A DNA stretch of 64,000 nt, taken from contig NZ_MCAS01000007.1 in the NCBI RefSeq assembly GCF_003610895.1, positions 124,001 to 188,000 on the forward strand, read 5' to 3'. This DNA is from Paraburkholderia fungorum (lineage in GTDB: Bacteria > Pseudomonadota > Gammaproteobacteria > Burkholderiales > Burkholderiaceae). The notes beneath the pieces were generated by a model. It worked only from the letters and a program-made list of their open reading frames with translations. It was not told where the DNA came from and did not search any database. A program made the position numbers and the translations under genes. Below, piece by piece: positions 33,860 through 42,179 of the stretch (positions are counted from its first letter, which is position 1; every line of letters begins with the position of its first letter).

Positions 33860-34797
33860 ACAGGTCTCGTCCCGGTGTCGGCCGGCGGCCGATGGAATAG
33901 GGTGTAAATCACATCGAGGAGCCATGCGATGCCCGGGTCCGCCGAGAATTGCGAGTGCGAATGGACCTGAATCTCGATAGGCGGCAGGGAAAACGGCAGC
34001 GGCAGAATGCGAAACGCCTTGTTGCGGTTAAAGCGCTGCGCAATGCTCCTCGGGAAAATGACGGCAAGATCGGTATGCTGAACGATCTCGGGCGCCACCA
34101 CGAAATGCGGCAGGCGCAGGACGATATCACGGCGCAGATTCAGTTCTTCCAGCCATTGCTCCACCATTCTGTGCCCGGTTGCATTGGTGCTGGCGTAGAC
34201 GTAGCGCAAGCCCGCGAGGTCTTCCTTGGTCGGTTTCTGTTTGCGTAGCGGGTGGCCCGCCCGCACCACGCAGACATGTTCGTCGACGAAGAGGGTTTTG
34301 CTCACGCAACCCGGATCGAGTCCCGGCACGTAGCCGAGTGCCAGATCGATCTTGCCGCTGCGCATGGCCGCGCTGACCGAGTCGACCGGGAAGTTCGCGA
34401 TCTCGATGCGGATGCCGCGCGCGTTCTGTTCGAGCATGGTGAGCAGCGGCGGCAAAAAATAGAACTCCGACATGTCCGACATGGAAACGTGAAAGACACG
34501 TTGTGCGGTGGCGGGGTCGAATTTCGCGAGCTGCTGCACCGCCACGTTGATGATCCCGAACGCCTGCGTGAGGGGCGCGTGCAAGCGCAAGGCGGCGTCG
34601 GTGGGCACCATGCCGGTGGGTGTCCGGACGAACAGCGGGTCGTCGAACAGCACGCGCAGTCGGCGCAGTGCATGGCTGACCGCTGGTTGCGTGAGATTGA
34701 GTCGCTCGCCCGCGGCGGTCAGGCTGCGCAGATCGGAAATGGCCAGAAATACGCGCAGCAAGTTCAAATCCGTAATGCCGGGATGCGACTTTGTCAT
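33856..34797 (-). CDS. LysR-type transcriptional regulator
   Basis: A 313-residue LTTR of a different branch from its neighbour: DLNLLRVFLAISDLRSLTAAGERLNLTQPAVSHALRRLRVLFDDPLFVRTPTGMVPTDAA is the NodD/LinR/NahR-like N-terminus. The effector domain has VSMSDMSEFYFLPPLLTMLEQNARGIRIEI. It follows the EthD-like gene by 29 bp and is coupled to the next LysR gene. It may regulate the flavin monooxygenase unit upstream. Confidence 0.93.
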   Translation of the reverse strand: MTKSHPGITDLNLLRVFLAISDLRSLTAAGERLNLTQPAVSHALRRLRVLFDDPLFVRTPTGMVPTDAALRLHAPLTQAFGIINVAVQQLAKFDPATAQRVFHVSMSDMSEFYFLPPLLTMLEQNARGIRIEIANFPVDSVSAAMRSGKIDLALGYVPGLDPGCVSKTLFVDEHVCVVRAGHPLRKQKPTKEDLAGLRYVYASTNATGHRMVEQWLEELNLRRDIVLRLPHFVVAPEIVQHTDLAVIFPRSIAQRFNRNKAFRILPLPFSLPPIEIQVHSHSQFSADPGIAWLLDVIYTLFHRPPADTGTRPV

Positions 34798-34826
34798 GAC
34801 GTTCCGAGCGCGGCGAAGAGGGGCAT

Positions 34827-35543
34827 TTATGTCGGCTTCAGATTACCGTAAATGCTGCGCATAGGGAAATGCGGGGTGGGTCCGCTGTATGGCGGAAAGG
34901 CGTTGAAATCCTGCCTCATGTGGGTGCGGACCGGCGACGCCAATGCCGCGGCGAGCGCTTCGGCATTGTCGAAGACGACCTTGTTACGCTGCATGGCGGT
35001 GGCGCGCGCAATTGCCAGACCGGAGCGGAAATCGAGCCGCGTGTAGATTTCCAGCTCGCGAATCCCGGGCAGTTGCGCCATCAGCGGGGGATGATGAGTG
35101 AGGTAGTGCGTTAGCCACGTATTGAAGTCTTCCGCTTCGCCTTCGTAGCTGACGAGGTAGGTGCAGCGCTCGGCACGCGGGTTGGCGTCGCCGGGATTTG
35201 GCGTGGCGAATGGCCTGACTGCCATGGCTTGCTGCGCGAACGTGAGGTCGAGTTCGGTCGCGTTTGTCAGGCGATCCACGATTCCGTGTATCGCGCCGGT
35301 GGTTTGAAGCGCTGTTTCGAGTAAGCCGAGATCGTCGAAATACCATTGCAACGCGCAGCGCGGGCCCGACGTGTGGGTCTTCAACTGAGGATCGGCATCC
35401 GGCGACTCCGCGGGCAGGTGGATCACGAAACGCGTCAACCCCTGTATTTCCCGCGATGCCGCTTCGAGCCACGACGTGTCGATAGGCGGTTGCGTTTTGC
35501 CCGTGCCGTCGCAGTTGGCGAGAAGAAAGAAGCAGACTTCCAC
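34827..35543 (-). CDS. EthD-like ferredoxin-fold protein
   Basis: A 238-residue protein. GTG 35543 is chosen because GAGG stands 5 bp upstream and it begins 2 bp after the flavin-reductase stop; the open frame further upstream runs through that gene and is not coding. The two halves look like a duplicated dimeric alpha/beta-barrel: MEVCFFLLANCDG...FVIHLPA and CTYLVSYEGEAEDFNTWLTHYLTHHPPLMAQLPGIRELEIYTRLDF, with RNKVVFDNAEALAAALASPVR typical of EthD. EthD-like proteins accompany oxygenases; the chemistry here is unknown. Confidence 0.78.
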   Translation of the reverse strand: MEVCFFLLANCDGTGKTQPPIDTSWLEAASREIQGLTRFVIHLPAESPDADPQLKTHTSGPRCALQWYFDDLGLLETALQTTGAIHGIVDRLTNATELDLTFAQQAMAVRPFATPNPGDANPRAERCTYLVSYEGEAEDFNTWLTHYLTHHPPLMAQLPGIRELEIYTRLDFRSGLAIARATAMQRNKVVFDNAEALAAALASPVRTHMRQDFNAFPPYSGPTPHFPMRSIYGNLKPT

Positions 35544-35545
35544 GC

Positions 35546-36082
35546 TTACCTCGCCGTATGCGCGTGAGCGCGCGGCGTTACCGCTGCCGGGCGCGCCAGG
35601 CGATGAAACTGCCGCCCGAAGTAAATCAGCCCGTCGCCGTCGGATCGCAGCGCGATGTGCCGGATCTGCACGAACATTACGGAGTGCGAGCCGACCGTCT
35701 TGATGTCGACGATTTCGCCTTCCAGACTGGCAATCGCATCCGCGAGAACGGGCACTGAAGTCTGTCCGCTCGCCCACGCGTGACGTTCGAACCGCTGGTC
35801 CATCGAGGCCGTTGTCATGCCGGCAAAATCACGCGCGAGGTCCTGGTACTCGGCGGCGAGCACATTGATGCACACGTTGCGGTTGCGATGAAGGATGTCG
35901 TGAGCGTAGCTGGCCTGATTGATACAAACGAGCATGGTCGGCGGCGTGTCAGTGACCGAACACACGGCGCTCGCGGTAATGCCGCAGCGGCCGCCTGGGC
36001 CGTCCGTGGTGATGACGTTGACGGCGGCCGGCAGGCACGCCATGGCGTCGCGGAAACGTTTTTGAGTGTCTTCGATCGTCAC
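35546..36082 (-). CDS. Flavin reductase-like protein (HpaC-type small component)
   Basis: A 178-residue FMN/FAD-binding split-barrel protein. It starts with GTG 36082 with GAGG upstream. Conserved features are FRDAMACLPAAVNVITTDGPGGRCGITASAVCSVTDTPPTMLVCIN, NRNVCINVLA and a final GDGLIYFGRQFHRL. HpaC-type reductases supply reduced flavin to a separate monooxygenase, and such a partner is encoded just upstream (36134-37351). Confidence 0.9.
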   Translation of the reverse strand: MTIEDTQKRFRDAMACLPAAVNVITTDGPGGRCGITASAVCSVTDTPPTMLVCINQASYAHDILHRNRNVCINVLAAEYQDLARDFAGMTTASMDQRFERHAWASGQTSVPVLADAIASLEGEIVDIKTVGSHSVMFVQIRHIALRSDGDGLIYFGRQFHRLARPAAVTPRAHAHTAR

Positions 36083-36133
36083 GTTGTCTGCCTCGTGGTG
36101 GTGGCGTGCGGGTTGCAGCAGGGGCCTCAGGCC

Positions 36134-37351
36134 TCAGGGATAAGGCGTGACCGGCGGCACGCCTGCGAACAGCGCGCCCGATGCATCGTAAGTCCCTTCG
36201 CCAAGAAACGCGTGCTGGGTCACGACAATCGAATCTCGCACCAGACGCTGCAACCGGTTCTCGCGATAGATCGCCGCGATCCCCGCCATCTGGTAAGCCT
36301 GCATCACGACCTCGGCGCAGACCTGCGCGGCGTGTGTCGCGCTAAGACGCAGCAGGTTGGCCTGTTCCTGCGTGACGAGGTCGCCGGCGATGATCGTGTG
36401 CCATGCGGTTTCAGCGGATTCGTAGAAGAACGCGCGGGCGCTGCGCCAGTTGGCCTCGGCTTTCGCCAGACCTGAGCGGTAGTAAGCGCGGTCCGCGAGA
36501 CGCGGCGCGCCGGTGGTGGTTCTGGTCGAGCCGGACATGCCGGTCAGCAGATCGAGCGCCGCGCGCGCGAGGCCGATATTGACGGCGGCATGCACTTGCG
36601 CCTGATAGGCGACGGCAGGATAACGGTAGAGCGGTTCATCGATCAGCGGCTTGCCGCCGCGTACGAACGTCCATTGTGCGTCGACGAATTTGTCGTGCAG
36701 CCGCAAGTCGTGGCTGCCGGTGCCCTGCATGCCGACGACGTTCCAGCTTTCGACAATCTCCACCTCATGAGCGGGAAATACGGCGGTGAACGGCTTGCCG
36801 GCGTCCGCACCGCCCGAACTGGCAGGCGTGCCGCCGATCCCCACACCGATCCAGTCGGCACCTTTGCAGCCGCTGGCAAAGTGCCATCGGCCGCTGACCG
36901 TGAAACCGCCGGACACCCTGGTGGCCGGCTGCAGCGGATAGAGGCCGCCCGAGAAGACCTGGTCCGGGCCGCTGGCGTAAATAAGCTGCTGCGTTTCGAC
37001 CGGCAGTGACGCGAGATACGTATTCGCGGAGCCGAACGCCGCGACCCAGGCGGTCGAGCCGTCGGCAATCGCAATGCGCTCCAGGATGCGCAGGAATTGC
37101 GACGGCGGCAATGCGTCGCCGCCGAAGCGCTGCGGCGTGCTCGCGCGGAAAATCCCCGCACGCTTCATCTTGGCAACCATGTCGCGCGGAACATGCGACA
37201 CCTGATCGAATTCGTCACGGCGGCGCTCGATCTCGACGATCAACGCGTCGAGCGGAATGGGGCCTGCGTACTCAGGATAAGGATCCGCGTGATCGATCGC
37301 GCGAGGTTCGTAGGCGTACGTCGAAAGACTGTTGCTTTGAAGGCTTTGCAT
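36134..37351 (-). CDS. Group D flavin-dependent monooxygenase (acyl-CoA dehydrogenase fold)
   Basis: A 405-residue protein with the acyl-CoA dehydrogenase/HpaB-C2 fold. MVAKMKRAGIFRASTPQRFGGDALPPSQFLRILERIAIADGSTAWVAAFGSA, VSGRWHFASGCKGADWIGVG and VVGMQGTGSHDLRLHDKFV match HsaA/DszC-like hydroxylases. With the flavin reductase next to it, it probably forms a two-component hydroxylase for an aromatic or related substrate. A true acyl-CoA dehydrogenase is less likely because the catalytic Glu region is replaced and the reductase is adjacent. Confidence 0.87.
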   Translation of the reverse strand: MQSLQSNSLSTYAYEPRAIDHADPYPEYAGPIPLDALIVEIERRRDEFDQVSHVPRDMVAKMKRAGIFRASTPQRFGGDALPPSQFLRILERIAIADGSTAWVAAFGSANTYLASLPVETQQLIYASGPDQVFSGGLYPLQPATRVSGGFTVSGRWHFASGCKGADWIGVGIGGTPASSGGADAGKPFTAVFPAHEVEIVESWNVVGMQGTGSHDLRLHDKFVDAQWTFVRGGKPLIDEPLYRYPAVAYQAQVHAAVNIGLARAALDLLTGMSGSTRTTTGAPRLADRAYYRSGLAKAEANWRSARAFFYESAETAWHTIIAGDLVTQEQANLLRLSATHAAQVCAEVVMQAYQMAGIAAIYRENRLQRLVRDSIVVTQHAFLGEGTYDASGALFAGVPPVTPYP

Positions 37352-37405
37352 GATGACAGCGCTGGGAAATGAATGAGGGGTTGAGGACGCGACGTCGACT
37401 GCGCG

Positions 37406-38755
37406 TCAGGTGTGGTCCTGCTCTTTGCGGTGCGCCTGAAGCCGCAGCGCTTTGGGGAAGGTTTCGGGTGCGAGACACGTCGCAAGCACGGTAATCAGGC
37501 CGAGTACGACGAGGTAGATGGCGACGGGCGCGGCGCTGCGGTAATGGGCGAGCAAGGCGGTCGCGATCATTGGCGAGAGTCCGCCGCCGAGTACCGAGGA
37601 GATTTCGCGGCCGATGCCCAGACCCGAGAAGCGCAGATGGACCGGCAGCAGTTCGCTGATGAAGGCGGGTTGTGCGCCCTCGAGAATGCCGAGCGTGATG
37701 CTGTTGGCGAGCACGAGTGCCGTGATGACTTTCCACAGCACGCCGGAACCGAGCAACGTGAAGTACGGATACGCGACCAGCACCATCGCGATTGCGCCGG
37801 CGAGATAGACGGGCTTGCGGCCGATTTTGTCGGTGAGTCGTCCCATCAGCAGCGAAACGGGGATCATCAGCAGCATCGACACGGTCAAGCCACCGAGCAC
37901 CCAGCTTGATTTGATGCCGACGAACTGGCTATAGGCGATCGAGAACGCGAAGAAGATGTAGGACGCGGCGCCTTCGCCGAAGCGCAGGCCGAATACGGTC
38001 AGCACTTCGCGGGGACATTGACGCAGCACCTCGACGATCGGCATGCGGCTGTCGCGGCGCGTGGCCTTCACTTCGGCGAACTCCGCGCTTTCGTCGACAG
38101 AGCGGCGCATCCATAGACCCAGCGCCACCAGCACGGCGCTGCAGAGGAATGGCACACGCCAGCCCCAGCTGTGGAAATCCGCGGGCGACAGCGTTTGCGC
38201 GAACAGGAATGCAGCGGTCGAGAGCACGAAGCCGAAAGCCGCGCCGCATGGACTCCATGCCGCCAGACCGCCGCGTTTCGAGGCAGGCGCGCTTTCGTGA
38301 ATCAGCAGGATGCTGCCGCTCCATTCACCGCCTGCTGCGAGGCCCTGCAGGATACGCAGCAGCACGAGCAGGACGGGCGCCGCGATGCCGATTTGCTGGT
38401 AGGTCGGCAGAAGACCCATGCAGACGGTGGCGGTGCCCATTACCAGCAGCGTCAGCATCATGACGGTCTTGCGCCCGTAACGGTCGCCGATATGGCCGCA
38501 CAGCACGCCGCCAATGGGCCGCGCGATGAAGCCCACCGTAAAGCCGCCGAACGCTGCGATCGTGCCCGTCAGCGGATCGCTGCCGACCGGAAAGAACAGC
38601 TTGCCGAACACCAGTGCGGCGGCGGTTCCATAGAGAAAGAAGTCATACCATTCGAGGATCTGGCCGAGCACGGCGGTCGTCACCGCGCGACGAACCTTGC
38701 TGGTGGGCAGAGCAGTAGGCAGGGGAGAGAGAGCGGCGGTCGCGTCGGCGTTCAT
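37406..38755 (-). CDS. MFS transporter, metabolite:H+ symporter (MHS) family
   Basis: A 449-residue 12-helix permease. ATG 38755 gives the expected start before TTAVLGQILEWYDFFLYGTAAALVF; earlier starts at 38800 and 38839 also lack ribosome sites. It has GHIGDRYGRKTVMML and RILQGLAAGGEWSGSILLIHESAP. It lies 54 bp before the monooxygenase gene and probably imports its substrate. It is the third MHS carrier in this window and differs from the others. Confidence 0.9.
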   Translation of the reverse strand: MNADATAALSPLPTALPTSKVRRAVTTAVLGQILEWYDFFLYGTAAALVFGKLFFPVGSDPLTGTIAAFGGFTVGFIARPIGGVLCGHIGDRYGRKTVMMLTLLVMGTATVCMGLLPTYQQIGIAAPVLLVLLRILQGLAAGGEWSGSILLIHESAPASKRGGLAAWSPCGAAFGFVLSTAAFLFAQTLSPADFHSWGWRVPFLCSAVLVALGLWMRRSVDESAEFAEVKATRRDSRMPIVEVLRQCPREVLTVFGLRFGEGAASYIFFAFSIAYSQFVGIKSSWVLGGLTVSMLLMIPVSLLMGRLTDKIGRKPVYLAGAIAMVLVAYPYFTLLGSGVLWKVITALVLANSITLGILEGAQPAFISELLPVHLRFSGLGIGREISSVLGGGLSPMIATALLAHYRSAAPVAIYLVVLGLITVLATCLAPETFPKALRLQAHRKEQDHT

Positions 38756-38987
38756 GGCATGGGGAAGGTCACGATGTTGAGGGGTCCGCGTCCTGGTCAT
38801 GCTGATCGACTGGAGCGGCGCTACGAATCCGGCAGGCATGGCCGAACCATAGGGCCGCGAGAAAACCCGGTCAAATTAGGGACAAAAATGAGCGTCATGA
38901 ATGGGATGCATGACGAAGGAGCGAACGGCGGCGTACTGGGGGTGGTCATCACACTCCCGCACCGCGGTTTCATCCTGGGGACAACTG

Positions 38988-39137
38988 ATGGAGATTGACG
39001 TGCGGCTCACCGGCTTCGATGCGCCGGCGTTCGGCTGCTACGGGACTTTGATCGACTGGAGGAGGGAGATGGGGGAGATCGACTGCCGCCTTACCAGCAG
39101 GGCCGATCTCGTGACGCGATATCAGAAGCCTGTCAAT
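38988..39137 (+). pseudogene. Remnant of a HAD-family (haloacid dehalogenase type II) gene
   Basis: From ATG 38988 the translation reads RLTGFDAPAFGCYGTLIDWRREMGEI, a clear match in style to the start of type II haloacid dehalogenases (..FDALTFDCYGTLIDW..). The nucleophile Asp of DxYGT is Gly here, the similarity stops after about 25 residues, and the frame then runs into the end of the convergent dehydrogenase gene. It is therefore a truncated, dead fragment. The rest of 38756-39132 shows nothing else. Confidence 0.6.
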
Positions 39138-40605
39138 CCAGACCGCCCTGGCACATGTATTTGATCGACATGTAATCGTCGAGCCCGTACTTCGAACCTT
39201 CGCGGCCGTAACCCGATTCCTTCACACCGCCGAATGGCGCGGCTTCGCTTGACACGGCGCCTTCGTTGATGCCGATCACACCCGCTTCGAGCTGAGCCGC
39301 GACGCGATGAATGCGCCGCACGTCCTGCGTGTAGAAGTACGCAGCGAGGCCGAACGGCGTGTCGTTCGCGAGGCGGATCGCTTCGGCTTCGTCGTCAAAG
39401 CGGAACAGCGGTGCGACCGGGCCAAAGGTTTCTTCGCAGCACACGAGCATGTTGTCCTGCGCATCGGCCAGCACGGTCGGCGCATAGTAATTCGGGCCGA
39501 GTTCGGTCAGGCGCTTGCCGCCTGTCAGCACTGTCGCGCCGTGTTTAACGGCGTCTTCGACATGGCGGGCGATCTTGTCGATCGCGCGTTCGTTGATCAT
39601 CGGACCGATCTGCGCTTCTGGATCGGTTGCGGGTGCAACCTTCAGCGCGGCAACACGGTTCGCGAGCAGATCGGCGAAACGCGCGTACACGCCGGATTGC
39701 ACATAAACCCGGTTCGGGCACACGCAGGTCTGGCCGCCGTTGCGGAATTTGGCGGCCATCAGACCGGTGACAGCGGCGTCGAGATCGGCGTCGTCGAATA
39801 CGATGAAGGGCGCGTTGCCGCCTAATTCCAGCGACAGTTTTTTCAGCGTGCCCGCCGATTCGCGCGCAAGATGCTTGCCGACGGGCGTGGAGCCCGTGAA
39901 GGTGATCTTGCGCACACGCGCGTCGGCGAGCCAATCGGCGACCGCCGCAATGCCCTGTTCACGCGAAGCCGACAGCATGTTCAGCACACCGTCCGGCAAG
40001 CCTGCCTCCTGGGCGAGCGCTGCCAGCGCGAGCGCGGTGAGCGGGGTGTCTTCCGCGGGTTTGGCCACGACCGTGCAACCGGCGGCGAGCGCGGGCGCGA
40101 TCTTGCGCGCGATCATGGCCAGCGGGAAGTTCCACGGCGTGATCGCCGCGATCACGCCGACCGGTTCCTTCACCGCGCTCATGCGTTTGCCGCGCTGTTG
40201 CTGCGGGATCAGATCGCCGTAAATGCGCGTTGCCTCGTCGGCGAACCAGGCGACGTACGAGGCACCGTAGGCGACTTCGCCCCGGCTTTCCGCGAGCGGT
40301 TTGCCTTGCTCCGTCGACATCAGTCTCGCGAGGTCTTCCGTATTGGCGACGATCAATGCGTGCCAGCGGCGCAGAATCTCGGCGCGTTCGCGCGGCAACT
40401 TATCGCGCCATGCGGGGAAAGCGCGGGCTGCGGCGTCCGTGGCGGCGCGCGCGTCCAGGGCGCCACTGTTCGCGACTTCGACGATCAATGCGCCGGTGGC
40501 CGGGTTGGTGACGGGAAAGCGGGCGCTGTCGGCGGCGTCGATCCACTTGCCGTCGATCAGGTTTTGCGGGCGAATCAGGTCATGGCGAGTCAAGGCGAGA
40601 GACAT
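39133..40605 (-). CDS. gabD: NAD(P)-dependent succinate-semialdehyde dehydrogenase-type aldehyde dehydrogenase
   Basis: A 490-residue ALDH. ATG 40605 has AAGGAG upstream. It carries TPWNFPLAMIARKIAPALAAGCTVVAKPAEDTP, ITFTGSTPVGKHLA, the general base in LELGGNAPFIVFDDADLD, the catalytic Cys in NGGQTCVCPNR and the cofactor Glu in EETFGPVAP. The C-terminal GINEGAVSSEAAPFGGVKESGYGREGSKYGLDDYMSIKYMC is diagnostic of the GabD branch. It leads the minus-strand run that ends with the 4-oxalomesaconate enzymes, but its physiological aldehyde may be a related semialdehyde. Confidence 0.93.
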   Translation of the reverse strand: MSLALTRHDLIRPQNLIDGKWIDAADSARFPVTNPATGALIVEVANSGALDARAATDAAARAFPAWRDKLPRERAEILRRWHALIVANTEDLARLMSTEQGKPLAESRGEVAYGASYVAWFADEATRIYGDLIPQQQRGKRMSAVKEPVGVIAAITPWNFPLAMIARKIAPALAAGCTVVAKPAEDTPLTALALAALAQEAGLPDGVLNMLSASREQGIAAVADWLADARVRKITFTGSTPVGKHLARESAGTLKKLSLELGGNAPFIVFDDADLDAAVTGLMAAKFRNGGQTCVCPNRVYVQSGVYARFADLLANRVAALKVAPATDPEAQIGPMINERAIDKIARHVEDAVKHGATVLTGGKRLTELGPNYYAPTVLADAQDNMLVCCEETFGPVAPLFRFDDEAEAIRLANDTPFGLAAYFYTQDVRRIHRVAAQLEAGVIGINEGAVSSEAAPFGGVKESGYGREGSKYGLDDYMSIKYMCQGGLD

Positions 40606-40791
40606 TGGGCTTGCTCCTTTGGGGTGCCTCTCTATGAGGCGAAGTCGGGTCGCCGATGCGGCGGCGTGGCGGCACACATACGGCCGATTCAGGTCGATTC
40701 CGGTCGACGGGTAGATTGATGCTACGCGTACGCCGCAGTCGATGAAATCATCCCGTGGGGGCATAGACGGTACGGCACGCGTTTTTTTCAG

Positions 40792-40820
40792 GCTGCTACA
40801 GCATTTTCTGCTGTGGCAGC
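40792..40820. terminator. 12-bp hairpin between LacI and gabD genes
   Basis: GCTGCTACAGCA (40792-40803) pairs with TGCTGTGGCAGC (40809-40820) over 12 bp with one wobble pair and a 5-nt TTTTC loop. It lies just past the 3' end of the minus-strand LacI gene. A run of seven T lies at 40781-40787 on the plus strand, so the minus-strand transcript has A and not U after the stem; factor-independent termination is doubtful. The gap 40606-40907 has no gene. Confidence 0.35.
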
Positions 40821-40907
40821 GGTGGCGCAGGTCAATTCGTCTGTGCGCCCGGCACGAGATAGCAGATCTGTTGGGCTTGAGTGCGCGGGCGCGGTTGGCG
40901 CGCCGCG

Positions 40908-41924
40908 TCAGCTTATGCGCCGCGGCCCCGTCGAGGCCCGCACGATGAGTTGCGGCAGCGGCGCAAGCACCATCGGCGGTTGCTGGTCAGGCGTCTGGAT
41001 CAAACGGATCAGACTCTCGATCGACAACTCCGCGACCGCCGCCGTCTGGATCGCCACGGTGGTCAGCGCGGGATGCACCTGATGCGCCAGCTGAATATCA
41101 GTAATGCCGATCACCGACACGTCGTTCGGCACCGACCGGCCAAGCGTGATCAACGCCTGGGCCGCGCCGATCGCGAGCAGATCGTTGGTCGCGAAAATCG
41201 CGGTGAGGTGTGGGCGATTCGCCATCAACTGCATGCACGCCGCGTAGCCGGCGTCGATCGAGTCGCGGATCTGCAGCACCGCGGCAGCGTCTGTTTCGAT
41301 CCCTGCCTCGTGCACCACCGCGCGAAATCCGTTGGAGCGTGCATCCTGCAAGCCGCCGCACCCATCGCCGATCAGAAGACCGATCTCGCGATGACCCAGT
41401 TCGAGCAGATGCCGCGCGGCCAGCGCGCCCGCATGGCCAAAATCCACGGCGATGCAGGGCAGCGCGGGCGGCGCCTCAGGGTGTTCCCACATCGCCAGCA
41501 AGATCGGCGCGCTGTGCGTGGCCGACGCACACAATTCGTTGAACTTGATGTCCGTGTTCATCACGAGCACGCCGTCCGCGAGTGTGCCGGCGATCTGGTT
41601 CAGATACGCACGGCCGACCTCCGCATCATCGTCAGTATTGCAAACCATCAGGAAGTATCCCGCTTTGCGCGCCGCCCGCTCGGCGGCCAGCACGAACTCG
41701 GGGTAGAACGGGTTTGAGATGTTCGACAACATTAAGGCCAAGGTCGACGAGTGGCCCTCCGCCAGCGCGCGCGCGTTCAGATTGGGGCGGTAGCCGAGCT
41801 CGGCGATCGCCTTGAGCACGCGTTCGGCTGTCTCCGGGCGGACCTTCTCACGGTTGCGCAGCACGTTGGAAACGGTGGCGGCAGTGACGTGTGCACGTTT
41901 TGCTACTTCGGAAAGGGTGACCAT
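40908..41924 (-). CDS. LacI-family transcriptional repressor
   Basis: A 338-residue repressor. The HTH and hinge (MVTLSEVAKRAHVTAATVSNVLRNREKVRPETAERVLKAIAELGYRPNLNARAL) are complete, followed by a periplasmic-binding-like sensor with LALMLSNISNPFYPEFVLAAE, FGHAGALAARHLLELGHREIGLLIGD and TAIFATNDLLAIGAAQALI. It is divergent from the sugar ABC transporter and beta-galactosidase genes, with two identical-style operators between, so a galactoside is the likely inducer. Confidence 0.94.
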   Translation of the reverse strand: MVTLSEVAKRAHVTAATVSNVLRNREKVRPETAERVLKAIAELGYRPNLNARALAEGHSSTLALMLSNISNPFYPEFVLAAERAARKAGYFLMVCNTDDDAEVGRAYLNQIAGTLADGVLVMNTDIKFNELCASATHSAPILLAMWEHPEAPPALPCIAVDFGHAGALAARHLLELGHREIGLLIGDGCGGLQDARSNGFRAVVHEAGIETDAAAVLQIRDSIDAGYAACMQLMANRPHLTAIFATNDLLAIGAAQALITLGRSVPNDVSVIGITDIQLAHQVHPALTTVAIQTAAVAELSIESLIRLIQTPDQQPPMVLAPLPQLIVRASTGPRRIS

Positions 41925-42070
41925 GTTCTGTTTATCCCATATTCAGGGAATGCAATTCAAATGTTGCAAGCGACTGGCGACGTTGATAAGTTTCTGCAAA
42001 ACACAGCGCCCTACGTGAGATCGGAGTAAGGCGCCGAAACGCAAACTCTAATCGACAGGAGACACCTACC

Positions 42071-42154
42071 ATGAGTTTTTTCCCCGAGATCGAATTTAAG
42101 CGATTAAATGCCTGCTGCACAAGAGCCGGCCGTTTATTTTTCCTGGAAATTTAA
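42071..42154 (+). CDS. Putative 27-residue leader peptide
   Basis: ATG 42071 is preceded by AGGAGA about 9 bp upstream and opens a 27-codon frame that stops at TAA 42152-42154, 25 bp before the ABC ATPase start. It encodes a peptide beginning MSFFPEIEFKRLNACC. Both LacI-type operators overlap it. It may be a translated leader or a chance frame; only the strong ribosome site supports it. Confidence 0.35.
   Translation: MSFFPEIEFKRLNACCTRAGRLFFLEI
42094..42109. promoter_or_regulatory. LacI-type operator 1
   Basis: ATTTAAGCGATTAAAT is a 16-bp inverted repeat (ATTTAA/TTAAAT) with a central CG, the usual form of LacI-family operators. The second copy lies 55 bp away centre to centre, so one tetramer or two dimers could loop the DNA between the divergent genes. 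Confidence 0.75.
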
Positions 42155-42164
42155 GCGGTTAAAT
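42149..42164. promoter_or_regulatory. LacI-type operator 2
   Basis: ATTTAAGCGGTTAAAT repeats operator 1 with one base changed in the centre. It ends 16 bp before the ABC ATPase start codon and would block transcription or elongation when bound. Confidence 0.75.
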
Positions 42165-42179
42165 CAAGGGGGCGGCAGC

